A stretch of 64,000 nucleotides of DNA, taken from assembly GCA_030247855.1 (NCBI GenBank), contig JAPDRN010000053.1:124001-188000 (forward strand). Reading direction: 5' to 3'. Shown here in pieces: positions 11,472 through 23,383 of the stretch. Every line of letters starts with the position of its first letter. Within the stretch, counting starts at the first letter, position 1. Source of the DNA: Knufia peltigerae (Eukaryota > Ascomycota > Eurotiomycetes > Chaetothyriales > Trichomeriaceae). The translations under genes were made by a program, and so were the position numbers. Below the pieces are notes generated by a model, which searched no databases, was not told the origin of the DNA, and worked only from the letters and a program-made list of their open reading frames with translations.

Positions 11472-13259
11472 ATGGACAAGCAAGCTGATTACAGCATCGA
11501 TGCTGGTGACGAGGCCAATGATGAAGTTGTCCTTGGGCAGAAGACCGGCACATTGGCCGACAAGAAAGCCATGGCGCGGCTTGGAAAGGAGCAGGTTTTC
11601 AAGGTTTGTGTCCGATGAATTTGGGTGACATACCTTTTGCTGACACCCACCGCAGCGTAATTTTGGCTTCGTGTCAATCTTCGGCTTCGCTCTCATCATA
11701 ATGGGAACTTGGGAGGGTATCATTCCAACTCTCGCTTTTGGTCTTGGGAATGGAGGACCTGGAGGTCTTATCTGGACATTTCTTGCGACTTGGACTGGAT
11801 TCACCTTGGTGACCATTTCTATGGCCGAGATGGCCTCTATGGCACCCACTTCAGGTCGGCTGTTCCATCACACATCCCAATCTTACAATTGCTGACAAGA
11901 CAACTTCATCATCAGGTGGTCAGTACCATTGGGTATCTGAGTTTGCCCCTCCACATATTCAGAAGATTCTGTCCTACTTTATCGGATGGCTTGGTGTCTT
12001 GGGCTATCAGGTCGGCACGACAATAGGAGCGTACGTCGCCGGCACATTAACCCAAGGGCTCATCATCTTGAACAATCCCGACACCTACACTCCGCAACGA
12101 TGGCATGGTACGTTGATGGCCATTTGTGTCAGCTCATGTGTAGCTATATTCAACATCTTCTTGGCCAAACATCTCCCGCTGGTAGAAGGGATCATCTTGG
12201 TTCTTCATCTTGCTGGATTTGTTGCGGTCATGGTACCACTCTGGGTGATGGCTCCCAGGAGTCCCAGCTCACAAGTGTGGACATCATTCTTGGATGGTGG
12301 CGATTGGGGAAGTGGTAAGTAGAGTACTGTATCCAATCATCGACCTCCTGTAGACTAATGTTTTCCAGTGGGACTGGCATGCATGGTCGGGATCATTACA
12401 AGTGCTGGGGCCCTGATGGGAGGCGACGCTGCGGCGCACATGGCTGAAGAGTTGAAGAATGCGTCCAAGATTTTGCCGAGAGCCATGATCTGGACAATCA
12501 TTGTCAACGGCGCCCTAGGTTTCGTGATGCTTGTGTGAGTATTTCCCAACGCTGACGCCAGTGCTTTTGCACCACTGACCACTTTCCAGTACATTTCTCT
12601 ACACTCTAGGTGACCTTGAGGAGGATCTCGCAACTCCAACTGGATACCCTATCATCCAGGTCTTTGACACTGCCACAGGGTCACCTGGTGGAGCCTCTGG
12701 CATGACGGCCATCTTGATCCTCCTTGGAGTCTGCGGCAATCTAACGACCATGGCGGGCTCGTCTCGCCAGCTGTTTTCATTTGCGCGCGATAAAGGGGCC
12801 CCATTCAACAGATGGCTGTCGAGAGTGCCTGCTGGGTACGATGTTCCCGTCAACGCGATCCTGGTGTCGGCATTGTGTTCATGTGTCTTTCATTGTATTT
12901 ACATCGGGTCTGTGGTGGCATTCAACATCATCCTGTCCATTGGCACGGTGGCGCTCCTGACTTCATACATGGTCTCAATTGGCACAATCACTTGGAAGCG
13001 TATACGAGGTCATCCCCTACTCCCATCGAAGATGTCACTAGGCAAGTTTGGTCTTCCGGTCAACATTGCCTCGATGCTCTTCTGCGCCGTGGTATATGTT
13101 TTTGCATTCTTCCCGCCAGAACCAAATCCACCAGCGATCTCCATGAACTGGGCCATTGTGGTTTATTCCGGGGTTTTACTGACGGCTTCGATGTATTACC
13201 TCTTCCGAGCGAGATTTCATTATGCTGGACCGGTGACCTATGTCAGAAAATCCATCTAG
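11472..13259 (+). CDS. APC-superfamily amino acid/GABA/choline permease
   Basis: Five exons (11472-11603, 11656-11854, 11916-12314, 12369-12534, 12590-13259) give 521 residues with about 12 membrane helices. The leader ends in KKAMARLGKEQVFKRNFGF, the usual start of fungal GABA/choline/amino-acid permeases. TM1 contains IIMGTWEGIIPTLAFGLGNGGPGG, matching the unwound substrate-binding helix of APC transporters. MAEMASMAPTSGGQYHWV, the GDAAAHMAEELKNASKILPRAM loop and the GSSRQLFSFARDKGAPF segment are further hallmarks of the family (UGA4/HNM1-like). It should import an amino acid, GABA or choline by proton symport at the plasma membrane; the substrate cannot be decided. All introns have canonical GT-AG ends. 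Confidence 0.9.
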
Positions 13260-13872
13260 TCGGTGGATTGCTGTGTGGCGCAAAGTTTTGAACTGTCAGC
13301 ATTCAGTGATATGAGTGGGGGAAGGCAAGATTGTTTGATGGAAAAGTTGTACTGAAAAAGATGAAGCTAAATACAGATATCTACTGGAGGTATGTGTCAA
13401 GGAAGAGCAGGAAAATATGTACGCAGAAGGCACGATAGATAAATACTTGATGTCAATTGAATATTCCCTGCAGAAACACTTGCCACGTGATGGCCGTTGT
13501 GCCTTGGACAGATAGTTCGAGTTATCGCCGGAGCAGCCACTATCAAAAGGACATATCAAACTTCGCGTCCATTTTCTCCTCATCATCAACTCCAGTCATC
13601 TCCGCAATCATCGCGCTAAAAGCCCATCATCAAGCACTGACTCTTGACTACTGCCCCTTATGCTCCCGTCAGCGCCTACGCGTCCACACGGCTCGGCACA
13701 AGTAGCAAGACATTTGTTGCTAAAATTATCTCTTCCAGACTTGTTGAAATTACGGGGTAATTCTCTAGCGATACGAGCGTAGAAAGTCCTCATCCTTTCA
13801 TGTTCACTGCGTTTTTTGTCTTGATCGCAAGAACAAAAGGCCAACCCACATCTATTTCTCAAAAGTACCACC
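13260..13872. other. Intergenic
   Basis: 3' region of the permease gene and promoter region of the small secreted protein gene. I see no gene, RNA or repeat. Confidence 0.4.
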
Positions 13873-14378
13873 ATGAAGCTGTCGTGCCTAGCCATGGGTA
13901 CGGGTCTGCTGAGCATCCTTGAGATCGCTTATGCTCAGACCAGTGGCATTTGGCTTGACTGGCCCTACAGCGTCGTCCATCCGAACCATACTTACGAACT
14001 CGGCTGGGAGATCAAAAGGCGCTATGTACGCAGGAACTGAGACTTGCAGAACCTGACCGCTTACACTTTTTCCTCACAGACCCTCGAGCTCCTCCTAGTC
14101 AAACAATTCGATGGTGGTTGGACGGCGGAGGAAAAGCTCTGGTCAGACGAAGAAGGAAAGCCACCTGGAGGTTCATATAACTGGACTGTTCCTACAGAGT
14201 ATGAGCCTGGAGCGTGAGTAGAATACAGTCTTGACTTTTTGGAGACGGGCCTGAGATAACACAACGATCGAGCAGCAACTACGGCCTGTGGCTCCATGGT
14301 GAAGACGTCCCTGATGACCAACAAGGCTACGCCAACCTGACAGAATGGTTCCAAATCTCAAGCAATGAGCCAAAGTAA
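13873..14378 (+). CDS. Small secreted protein, Kre9/Knh1-like fold suspected
   Basis: Three exons (13873-14025, 14080-14213, 14276-14378) give 129 residues. A signal peptide is evident (MKLSCLAMGTGLLSILEIAYA, cleavage near AYA/Q). The mature part is about 108 residues with N-glycosylation sites NHT, NWT and NLT and no cysteine. The pattern W-x-Y-x(8)-Y-E-L-x-W, a hydrophobic strand, and GSYNWTVP...ANYGLWLHGED resembles the Ser-Thr-rich Kre9/Knh1-type beta-sandwich found in fungal wall proteins. I offer that only as a tentative fold. The third exon has tandem acceptors (GAGCAG), so one Ser may be optionally included. Secretion is well supported; the role (wall or effector) is open. Confidence 0.65.
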
Positions 14379-15478
14379 ACTCGTCTCGCCCATCAGATGA
14401 GTCAAGAACTGACAAAGCACTAGGGATGATACACTCCTGCGACTAACCAAGCAAGACTAGGTAGAATGAGGTATTTCTGAGTCGATTTGCCAATGGCGTT
14501 CGTCGAAGATAGCAAGAGAAACTGTGAGATTTGGTGAAGGTAGTACGAGTAGTCCTGTGAGGTAGTAAGCAATACTTTGATCGCAGCAATATAGTCGCTT
14601 TTGGAGGTATACATGAAGAGCACGATTGACCAATGTATACTTCGTTTCCAGAGTCTCGAGACCCTCACATCGCTATATGCCTAGAAGAAGCTTTCCTCTG
14701 TAAGCTTATCGTCGATGTGTACCCGTGTGAGCCCGGTTCCACATCCAAATCCCGCAAGGCTGTACAAGGCTCAAGTTGCTGCACTCGATTTCGTACACAT
14801 CAGATCCCTCAGTGAAGGTGAAACGGAATACGTACCTGGCTTGCACATACTAAGTCTATATTCACTTAAGTGATCCACTATTTTATTCCATGGTAGATAT
14901 GTTTGAAAAAGTGAAATTTCCTCCAACAAAGAATCGCCTTGATGGCCACTACTAAGACTCACCACGTCGTAATGCGACTTTGGCTCGAGTGGTTTGGAGG
15001 TGGGCTTATCCTTGGAAACCAGTTGCTTAGTGGATTAAACTGGGAGTCTTCAACAGGTTTCCATGACTACTGTAGCAATCTCTACAAGTATTACGGAGTA
15101 ATACGTTCCTTGAGGGAGTTGAGATTTGTGAATGGTCATAGTCGGGATAAGTATTAGGAGCGCCGACCGTTGGCAGACGGCGGTCGGGACTTCGAATCTC
15201 CAAATAACTTTTTTGTCAAAAATCCCCTTTTCTTTTTCTTCTTTTGACGGTGGTGAAGATGAGAGAAGGTGAAGGTAGAATTGAGGTTCACTTTGTCGAT
15301 GGATGGAATTGATTCCCCGGATTGATTACATACTCCATATACTCCGTATCTAGCGGCGAATTCCCATGTCTCCAAATTCATGGCAACAAAAAAGAAAATA
15401 GAGCGCATCCATCTCCAACTGCCTCAATTTCACAGCATCAAAGCTTTCCTGAAAACGCTCGTTCAATGTGAGAGAGGC
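14379..15478. other. Intergenic with palindromic TACGGAGTA site
   Basis: No gene seen. A 17-bp palindrome, GTATTAC-GGA-GTAATAC, lies at 15088-15104 and contains one copy of the recurring 9-mer. A second copy, TACTCCGTA, is at 15340-15348 shortly upstream of the next gene. Confidence 0.5.
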
Positions 15479-17359
15479 ATGAGCTTAGCATGTCCTTACA
15501 GGCATGTTTCGTACGCGACATGGCGTCTTCAGATCTTCCGACGTCTATGTAAATCGATAGAGCCGGGATTCTTTCGTGATACTCCTGCCCTTCCCACTCC
15601 CTTTCCCTTTGGCGTCGCCAAATCGAAGCGCAACCAAAGCACCTTTCGCGCGTTTGACGAGGACAAGAACAATGTACCGGAGACTATAAGAGATGGAAAT
15701 GAATGGGTGTATGATGCGCCCGGTAAAAGGTCAAAGCTACGCCCACACAACAAAAGCAACCCTGGATCATCCCGAAACCCCTCTTTCAATCCTTACAGCT
15801 CGGACGGCCGAAATTCAATAAGAAATCTGGTGTCTCAGCTCAAACCTGTCATCGCAAAAGCCCGGAGAAAAGATGCGGATACGACAACCAGCGATGCAGT
15901 CTCCATTGAGTCGACACGTCTCCCTCGAACACCGATCCTCAAGCGAACGGGTCCCAAGCACATGGAAGCGAAGAGGATGCCCACTGAAGCAGAGTTGGAT
16001 GCCTTAAGAACCAACATCTGGGCGCAAATGTTGGCGGCCCCTCTAAGGGCATGCCAGGGGAGTTTCGCGAGGTTGCCGTCTCCTTTCATGATGGATCTAG
16101 ATTTTGTGGAGGACCCTGAGAAAAAGGCCATCCATCTGGCACCGGCGCAACTCGCAGACTTGGACGCACTGGAAGCACGGATGGCGAGGGAACTATCCAA
16201 AGAGAACTGGCTTCGAACTCGCAAGGATAATGACAACGACACGACCAGAGCACAACGACAACAACAACATCATGATGACGACGAAGAAACCAGCGAGTCA
16301 TCAATCCTCCCACAGCCACAACAACAACCACCACCACCACCACCACCGCCACCGACGACGACATCGACAACGACGAGCACCCAAAAGGTTAAGCAAAGAC
16401 CAAAGTCTCGGCTCCTCGCAGACATCAACCTGGTACGGTTTTTGACGCTCAAACTCATGGAACGTTCGAAGCGTGTGAAAGGGAAGATAGTCTCCAAACC
16501 CAACGCCTTGGCGAGGCTGGTACCAGCGCCCCTCAAGGAAGCTCTGGAAAAGGCACAGCACTACTCCATCAACAAACGAAAGATCGACACCGCCACGGGG
16601 GCTCTGGCGAGTGACGAAACCGAACCGCTCCAGATGGAATATCTTTCGCGTCTACAGTGGCAGGTGGACATGTATGAGCGGATTCCCCGAATGATGAGGA
16701 AACGGATCCTCGTCGCTCTCAAGGCCCTGGCAGAACAAGCGACCTCTGAAGTTGCTGATGGAACAGGGAACACCCCGAAAGTCATGGCTCTGTCGGTTGT
16801 TGTCGTTGATGATGATGATGATGATGCTGTAGTCACCACTTCCTTGACGACGAACCACATTGACTGTTCTTGTCCCCCACCAGACAGTATAATTTTGCAC
16901 ATTGGAGAGGGAGACACTCGTGCATTGTCATCTTCGATCTCAATCTCAGAATCCGAAGCCAATGAGAATCAACCACCTTTGCCATCGAATTGGCTCGTTC
17001 CTCCCATGATCAACGTCGTCGTCGACGACGGCAGCACACATCGACGACGACGACTTCCTGTGTTTTCTCTGAGTAAAATGTTCGTTGGCCATGCAGGTGC
17101 GGCTGACCACGACATCTCTGCCCTCTCCGAATTGACATCCCAATACAAAAAGGTTCTCCTTCGTCATGACCGCAATACTTCCACCGAAAATGATCGGTCG
17201 AAAGACCATTTCATCCTCGTCCGTCCTGGCGTAGGTCCACCGAAAGTCTTGATGGAAGAGGTTTGGCAGTTGTGGCGGTACCTGGGCGGTTCGAACATGG
17301 GACTGGTGCACGACGAGGAGACCGAGCGTTGTTTCGATCAAGGCATACTTGTCAAGTAA
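15479..17359 (+). CDS. Conserved fungal protein of unknown function, possibly mitochondrial
   Basis: Single long frame. ATG 15479 (MSLACPYRHVSYATWRLQIF, 626 residues) seems better than ATG 15380 because it gives an Arg-rich amphipathic start without acidic residues, like a mitochondrial presequence. The conserved core appears to be RTNIWAQMLAAPLRACQGSF-ARLPSPFMMDLDFVEDPE and a second block, EYLSRLQWQVDMYERIPRMMRK. Between them is low-complexity sequence: QQQHHDDDEE, a run of about 10 prolines encoded by CCA/CCG repeats (16328-16357), and later a DDDDDD tract. I recognise the texture from Pezizomycotina proteins of unknown function but can name no domain. Mitochondrial location is an inference. 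Confidence 0.65.
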   Translation: MSLACPYRHVSYATWRLQIFRRLCKSIEPGFFRDTPALPTPFPFGVAKSKRNQSTFRAFDEDKNNVPETIRDGNEWVYDAPGKRSKLRPHNKSNPGSSRNPSFNPYSSDGRNSIRNLVSQLKPVIAKARRKDADTTTSDAVSIESTRLPRTPILKRTGPKHMEAKRMPTEAELDALRTNIWAQMLAAPLRACQGSFARLPSPFMMDLDFVEDPEKKAIHLAPAQLADLDALEARMARELSKENWLRTRKDNDNDTTRAQRQQQHHDDDEETSESSILPQPQQQPPPPPPPPPTTTSTTTSTQKVKQRPKSRLLADINLVRFLTLKLMERSKRVKGKIVSKPNALARLVPAPLKEALEKAQHYSINKRKIDTATGALASDETEPLQMEYLSRLQWQVDMYERIPRMMRKRILVALKALAEQATSEVADGTGNTPKVMALSVVVVDDDDDDAVVTTSLTTNHIDCSCPPPDSIILHIGEGDTRALSSSISISESEANENQPPLPSNWLVPPMINVVVDDGSTHRRRRLPVFSLSKMFVGHAGAADHDISALSELTSQYKKVLLRHDRNTSTENDRSKDHFILVRPGVGPPKVLMEEVWQLWRYLGGSNMGLVHDEETERCFDQGILVK

Positions 17360-17583
17360 ATTCAGGGCAGGTTTGGACGGGTTTGGACGGGTTCGTCGAA
17401 ATAAATGATCATGATCACATGTAATATACATCTCTGTATACTCAATGTAAAATACCCAAGGTTGTGTGCCTCATGACTTCACAATCTGTTCAACTATTTT
17501 CCTTCTGGTCATTGTCATTCATCATTCCATCATTCCATCGTCATAAAACGCCTAAATAGATGAGACCAGGGTGAACATCACGA

Positions 17584-20500
17584 TCATCGTCGTAATATTT
17601 CCCTTCCGTTTGCTCTTCTCTGGGTGGTCTCATCGGTTCTCGTCTCTTCTGGTGCTGATGATGCTGCTTCCGATACTGAAAGGTCCAACGTCGTCGACTC
17701 CCGTCCTGATGATGGTCCACCCGGTTGCAAACTCTTCCTCCTTCCTTTCCCTTCTCCTCCACCTCCACCTTTACCCTCATCTTCTTCTTCTTCTTCTTCT
17801 TCTTCTTCTTCTTCTGCCTCCACAAGTTCTATCCCCCATCTCTCCATCCCATCACTCCCGATGAACATTCCCAACCTCACGAGCGGTACTCGTGCGTCGT
17901 CGCGCCCGTGCTCGTGCACTCTCTCTACCCAACTCTTCGGGTCAGGATGATCCCTCACCCACCTTCTCAACCTCTCACTGTCACAGACCACGCCGACGAC
18001 GTCCGCCAAATTTTCAAAACTGGACCGGAGTTTCCTAAACAGTCTGTAACCAAAAGTGTACACGAACGACGTGACAAGAATCAACAACACCAAGATTACC
18101 AGGGACAGATACACTGCCACGGGGCTCATTTGGAGAACCTCGACGGCGATGTCGACGTGCACGCTTGCGTCGGTGCTGGACGTTAAACTCGAGTTGGTGT
18201 CGGGTTGAGATCCATTGGCGGTGGGTGCGAGGATGGCAGGCAAAGTGGCACCGAGTTTCTGAAATCCCCAACCCCCTTCGGCCGTGACGTTGGCCGAGAC
18301 AAAGTGTTGAAACAAGGTCGAAAAGACTTTCTGGCCCAGTTGTTCCATGCAGCTCTGGTCGTCCGCCGTCATGAACGCGTCCACGTCGCCGTCGGCGAGC
18401 TGGTACATGGCGAACGACATGAGGTCGGTGTTGAGGCCCTTGGATTCGAGACGGATGTTGAAATTCTGGTCGTCCAAATCTTCGACAGCACTCTCGCCAT
18501 CACCTCCGGAGGGCCAGAACTTCTGCAAATCCGACGCAAACAGCATGGCATCTTGGAATAACACACCAAAACTGACGGTGTATTGGTTGTGGAAGACGCC
18601 CTCGGTGGCATTGTCGCCCGGCGCGACATAGTCGTGTTCCACGTACGCGTCGCTAAACGCCTCGGGAAGCTCTTGCACAGAATCCACGATCTTATACCTG
18701 TACACCCGACCCGAGTCCATGTCCACGGTGACGCTGGCGTTGGACCACTCTACCCGTGGCTGGCAGTTGAGTGCCGACATTTGCGGTTCCTGCGTCCAAA
18801 TGAGGTGCCGGAAGTCGTCGTATTCGCCCCTGTAGTAGCCGCTATACGTTTCATTCATCGAGTACCACTCTCGGGCTGTCGACCCGCGGATCCATTTCAT
18901 CGTGAGGTTGCGCGGGTACGTGACGTACGAATTGTCGAAATCATAAGCCAATGCCCCATTGTAGTTGTTTGACCAGTACCCGAGCGCCGATGTGCCGCTG
19001 TCGGTGTCGGTGCTGGACAAATTCCTACAACACAAAAGGGTTCGGTACCGAGCCAGGATGGGCGTGCGAGACTCATCGGTCCTGGGTGCAAGGTCGAACC
19101 CAGAATTGACCTCATACCCCCGTTGTAGGCCGGTCGGGTTCTTTGACACATTCCAAATCATGCGGTCCGTCAGATCCCATTGCGTCGACCAGTCCGATAG
19201 GTTGCTGGATTGTGTGATGGTGCTACAATCCAAAACACCCCTCAGTGCAGGAGTCGTGACCGTGACGTTGACGGCCTTTGTAGTTGATGGCGAGGTGCTC
19301 GAGTCACTGTCGTTTGTGGAAGGTGTGTTCTTGTACACGTCCGATTCGATTATAGAGGACAAGATGACCGGCACAAAGCTCCATCCGTCGCTACTCCACG
19401 GTGGTTCCGACCCATTGTACGCCAGTTGTAGGGCGGCAGAGTAGAGCCAATTGGTCGAGAGATTTCCATAGAAACTCGAGATGATTTCTTCGCCCGTCGG
19501 ATCCCCTGCGCCCATAGAAGTGCTACCTGCCAGGGTATACACGAAGGGCTGGGTCCTGGGCTCAAAGGTGCGTGATAACGTGAGATCACCAGGTCGAGAG
19601 CCATCGGCCCGTTGCCAAAGTGCCGACATGGACACCGTCAGTACTTGAACGAGAATGGCGGCCGTCGACACAAGCGCCACATGCTCGTGCTTGTTCCTCA
19701 GCGCCTTCACCACAGAGACAACAGAGTACGTAGGTAGATAGGACAAGCCGATTATAGGTGACACTGCTACGGCTTTTCGACTCATCGTGACAAAAGGTTG
19801 TAGTCTTCGAAATGTGTCGTCAAGTCCGTCCCACCACAGACCGATGATGACGGCCAACAAGGTAGGAATGATCGAATATGGAGCAAAAGTGAATAGTGAT
19901 GATCCTGAGGGGACCAGATCTGTCTGGTATGTGAAGGCCGACTCGTACAGACCAACGGTCTGAGCGAGGGCAAACAGGGTCGAAATGGCTGCAAATACGA
20001 GAGCGAGCAATAACAAGAGAAGCATCCCTGCGTACAGACGCAGAGGAAATGGCAGATGCTCATCTCTCTTCGCTAGTGGGTCATCGACAGTTCCTTCTGC
20101 ACCGCTTCGTTAGCTGTCATTTATGTCGAGGTCGTATAAGGCTGGAACTTACCTTGTTTGTTTACTTTGTTCTCAATGGTCGAAATCGTGCCATCACGCA
20201 GATAATGCCTCATAGAACGTATTTGAGTGCCATTTCCAGGGCTCGAAATAGACTGTTCAATTTTGAGGCGATTTCGAAGGACCGTATCGTCTTCGGTGAG
20301 TTGAACTAACGCAGCAACCGAGGCAGGATCGTGGTACAGATTCAGTTGACGGCGGCCAGATGCTAAAAGAGCAAAAGCAATCAAGCCAGCAGAGAGTACA
20401 AACAACACGGCCAAAGAGACGGCGATGGGCAAATTGACCACAACTCGGCGCTCAGTCACAATGACATTTCCAGTTTGCTGGGTCAGCGGGTTCCTTACGA

Positions 20501-22163
20501 CAGTATTCAACATCATCTCGCCCAGAAATCGTTGTTTAATCCTCTGTGCCTGATCCACCACAGATTCCTTCCCGATCATGCTCAACGGCGCAAACTCATA
20601 TAGAGCGGCTAGAAGGACAGAAACTCCTCCCCATTTAGGAGTCGAGCTGGGATACGACGGGTATATAACGCTTGTCCAATTTTGATTCAAGAAAGCATTC
20701 TCGAACCGAGTTTGGTTAATAAATGTCGACTCGACCAATCTTCGACGAGCGTTGAATGTGCCGTCATCAATGTCCAAGGAAGATCCTGCAGGACCAGTCG
20801 ATACTGATACAGGCATATCCGCGCGATAAAAAGTCGTGCTGCATGACCATGCAGACGCACGGAACCATTGGCTATCGCTGTATGATGCGTTGAATTCCCA
20901 AGAACTATTGGTCATCAAGATGACTTGCCTGTCAGCACATTGAGCAGTGCTATTGTAGCATGACTTTGGAAAGGTCTCTTTGTCCCAAATTGGTGTCACG
21001 AAGTTCGGTGGTGTAAACCAGGATCCGCCACCAAGTGTATCAATCGTTTCACCACATACGCCAATCGCAGTCTCACACCCTGTATTGTCCGATAGAATCA
21101 AGGCTCCATCATTGGCGGTTGTAGTGTTGGTAGACATTGCTTCACACTCAAGGTCGACAGAGAATATGGATGCGTTGACTTGCCACTGCTGGTTCATATC
21201 CGTAAGTGTTGTATCCGATTTCGATGTCCCAGGTGGGCGCCAGAACGGGACAACTGCGTATTTATCCGTAAGCCAGGCGGAAGTTGTGAGATTTTGAAGG
21301 ATGTTCCCAATGGTTCGGAAGTAGACAAGATCATCTGATTCCATACGAATGGGCTCATTCTCGCCAACCAGGTAGCGAGAAAATGAAATCTGTGACTTGA
21401 GTTCGATAGACTGACTCTGTAAGAGCGCCGAAGATAGTGGGTTGATCAGGAGAAACCCTACAATATCAACGAGTGTGATCGCCAGGAGATAAAAATTCAC
21501 TTGATCATGGTAATGGCGACGTTGGAGGCTGTTCCAAAGCGCGGTCCACCACTGTTCCTTACTTCTCAAAATGCTAGAAGCGGAAGTCGCGCCAGATGAA
21601 TGTGCCATTTGTGAGAAAGATTCTGTCCTCAAGGTATCGTTATATATCATTGCCGTCAGAACGGTATAAAGGACGGCTATCAAAGTCGGGGTAAAGCGCC
21701 ATCCAAAGAGAACACTGGAGGAGCCGTCATCTCTTCCAAGACCGTGGTGAGTAGCGGAGTAAGCCAATAGAAATATGACCACGAGACCCAGCGCCACTGC
21801 AATTGAAAGTGTGGACAGCAGAAAAGACCATTGGAGCGAATATGGCTTCCATGAAGGCCTTGTCGTGCGAGGATAAAGCCCCGGCGTGTAAGGAGTCGGC
21901 TCGTCAACCAATTCGGCGTCTTGCAGTGAGAGATACTGCGGTTTACCCCTTATTATTCGAGGTGGTCGGGTCTCAGGCCGTAAATGAGCGGTTGGTGTAG
22001 AATTTAGCCCTGATAACGACGTTCCCCGAATCCCTGGAAGATCTAGTGAAGGAGAATCTGCGTCGCTCAACTCACGCCGATGAATTGGACGTAATGGTAG
22101 GGTTTCCGAATGGTTGTAGTCGTCGGGGCCATTTATTGAAGCTGAACGATAACGCTGTGACAT
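17584..22163 (-). CDS. DUF3433 large membrane protein
   Basis: Two exons, 22163-20153 and 20096-17584, joined across GTAAGT...GTGCAG (KVNKQ/EGTVDDPLAKRDE), encode 1,507 residues. The start MSQRYRSASINGPDDYNHSE is preferred over an upstream ATG at 22280. The protein is built from two similar halves, each with a few hydrophobic helices followed by a large extracellular-looking domain rich in N-glycosylation sequons and Trp/Tyr. The second half begins LRLYAGMLLLLLLALVFAAIS. This is the architecture of Pezizomycotina DUF3433 proteins; their function is not known. The C-terminal cytosolic tail contains a run of Glu from a GAA/GAG microsatellite (17781-17816) that may vary between strains. The gene converges with the 15479-17359 gene. 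Confidence 0.85.
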
Positions 22164-23383
22164 TGTGTCACAAGGGTTGGTACTCGAGCAGAGATTGCGC
22201 GTTGCTTCTGAGACGCCGGTGCAGTAAAAGTAAATGTCAGAAGCAATTTTGGCGGTAAACAAGAAGCAAGAGATTGTCAATAGGTAGACATGGTCGCATC
22301 ACCCGCTTCATCCAACCGACTCCTCGCCGTCTTTCCTAAATATGCCGTTGGCAAAGTCACTCGACAGCCGCTAAGCAAGGCGATAAACGCGGGGGATGGT
22401 TGGTATATCGTCAGGCTGTTGACAATGTTTACTTGTGTAGATAAATGATTGCGAGTGCTGGCGAGGTCGACATTTGACCTTCGCGAAGAAAAAAGGGCAA
22501 TAGCAGAGCAGCTACTCCGTACATGGCTGTTGGTGGTGCGGTGGCAAGGGAAACACAGAGCCCCATGGGGGCCGTTGCATGATGTTGTAACCTAACGTAC
22601 CTACCTAAGGCAAGCGGTGCGCAGCCTCGTTATAGTCGTAATACAGGGCGACACGCGGGGGGCCTGAAAAGAAAAACATACCTGGATCGTGGTACAGAAC
22701 TGTGGCACTGCAGCACGCAGTCTCTGCAAAGAGTCAAGTAGTGTTTCTGCGGTTCTAGTGACCGGCACAACTCCGTCCTCCTTAAAGCAATTTAGAGGCA
22801 TGCTAGAGATGAAATGCACAAGATGGTGCTCCGTACAGGGTATGAGAACCTGGTTGCCGAAATCCCACGGTAGAAGCACCAGGTATATAAAGCCAAAAGG
22901 CCACAGAAACCAACATGATTGGAGCATTTGCAATACTTGACGCCGTGCTATTTCATAATGCTGGCAAAGACATGGGTGTATGTTTCACCATTCGCACAAT
23001 CGAAGAACCAGCCTCCTTCATATTCCCTGATCATTGTTACAAGCATATCCATACTCCGTCTGAACGCTCAGCTTTCTCTTGTATCCGTACTCCGTCCAAC
23101 AAAGTCAACATGAACCACAATGGTTTAAGATAATGTGTCTCTGCGATAAGGACCATGTCCACAGGCATCGCAACATTAATGATAGGGCCGGATAAAAATA
23201 CCATCCTCCGATAATAATAACCTGACTACCTGCATACGGCTGTTGATCCATTACGAGAATTTCAATGCAAATATACATAAGGAACACACAATTCGCCGTG
23301 CTCGTGATAAACGTGATGAGTCAGTAAATAGTCGGTCCTAGTGGCATAATTGCTGCGAGAGTATGGAAATCGTCGGTGGAAAG
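22164..23383. other. Intergenic, 1.2 kb, motif copies only
   Basis: Promoter region of the DUF3433 gene and 3' region of the zinc-finger/DUF3237 gene. It contains TACTCCGTA at 22513-22521 and near-copies TACTCCGTC at about 23052 and 23089. No gene or RNA is seen. Confidence 0.5.

Noticed and set aside
15409..17431. Long frames on the minus strand opposite the 15479-17359 gene and inside other long genes
   Set aside because: Low-complexity shadows (poly-Val, poly-Gly, poly-Ser) of repeat-rich coding sequence on the other strand.
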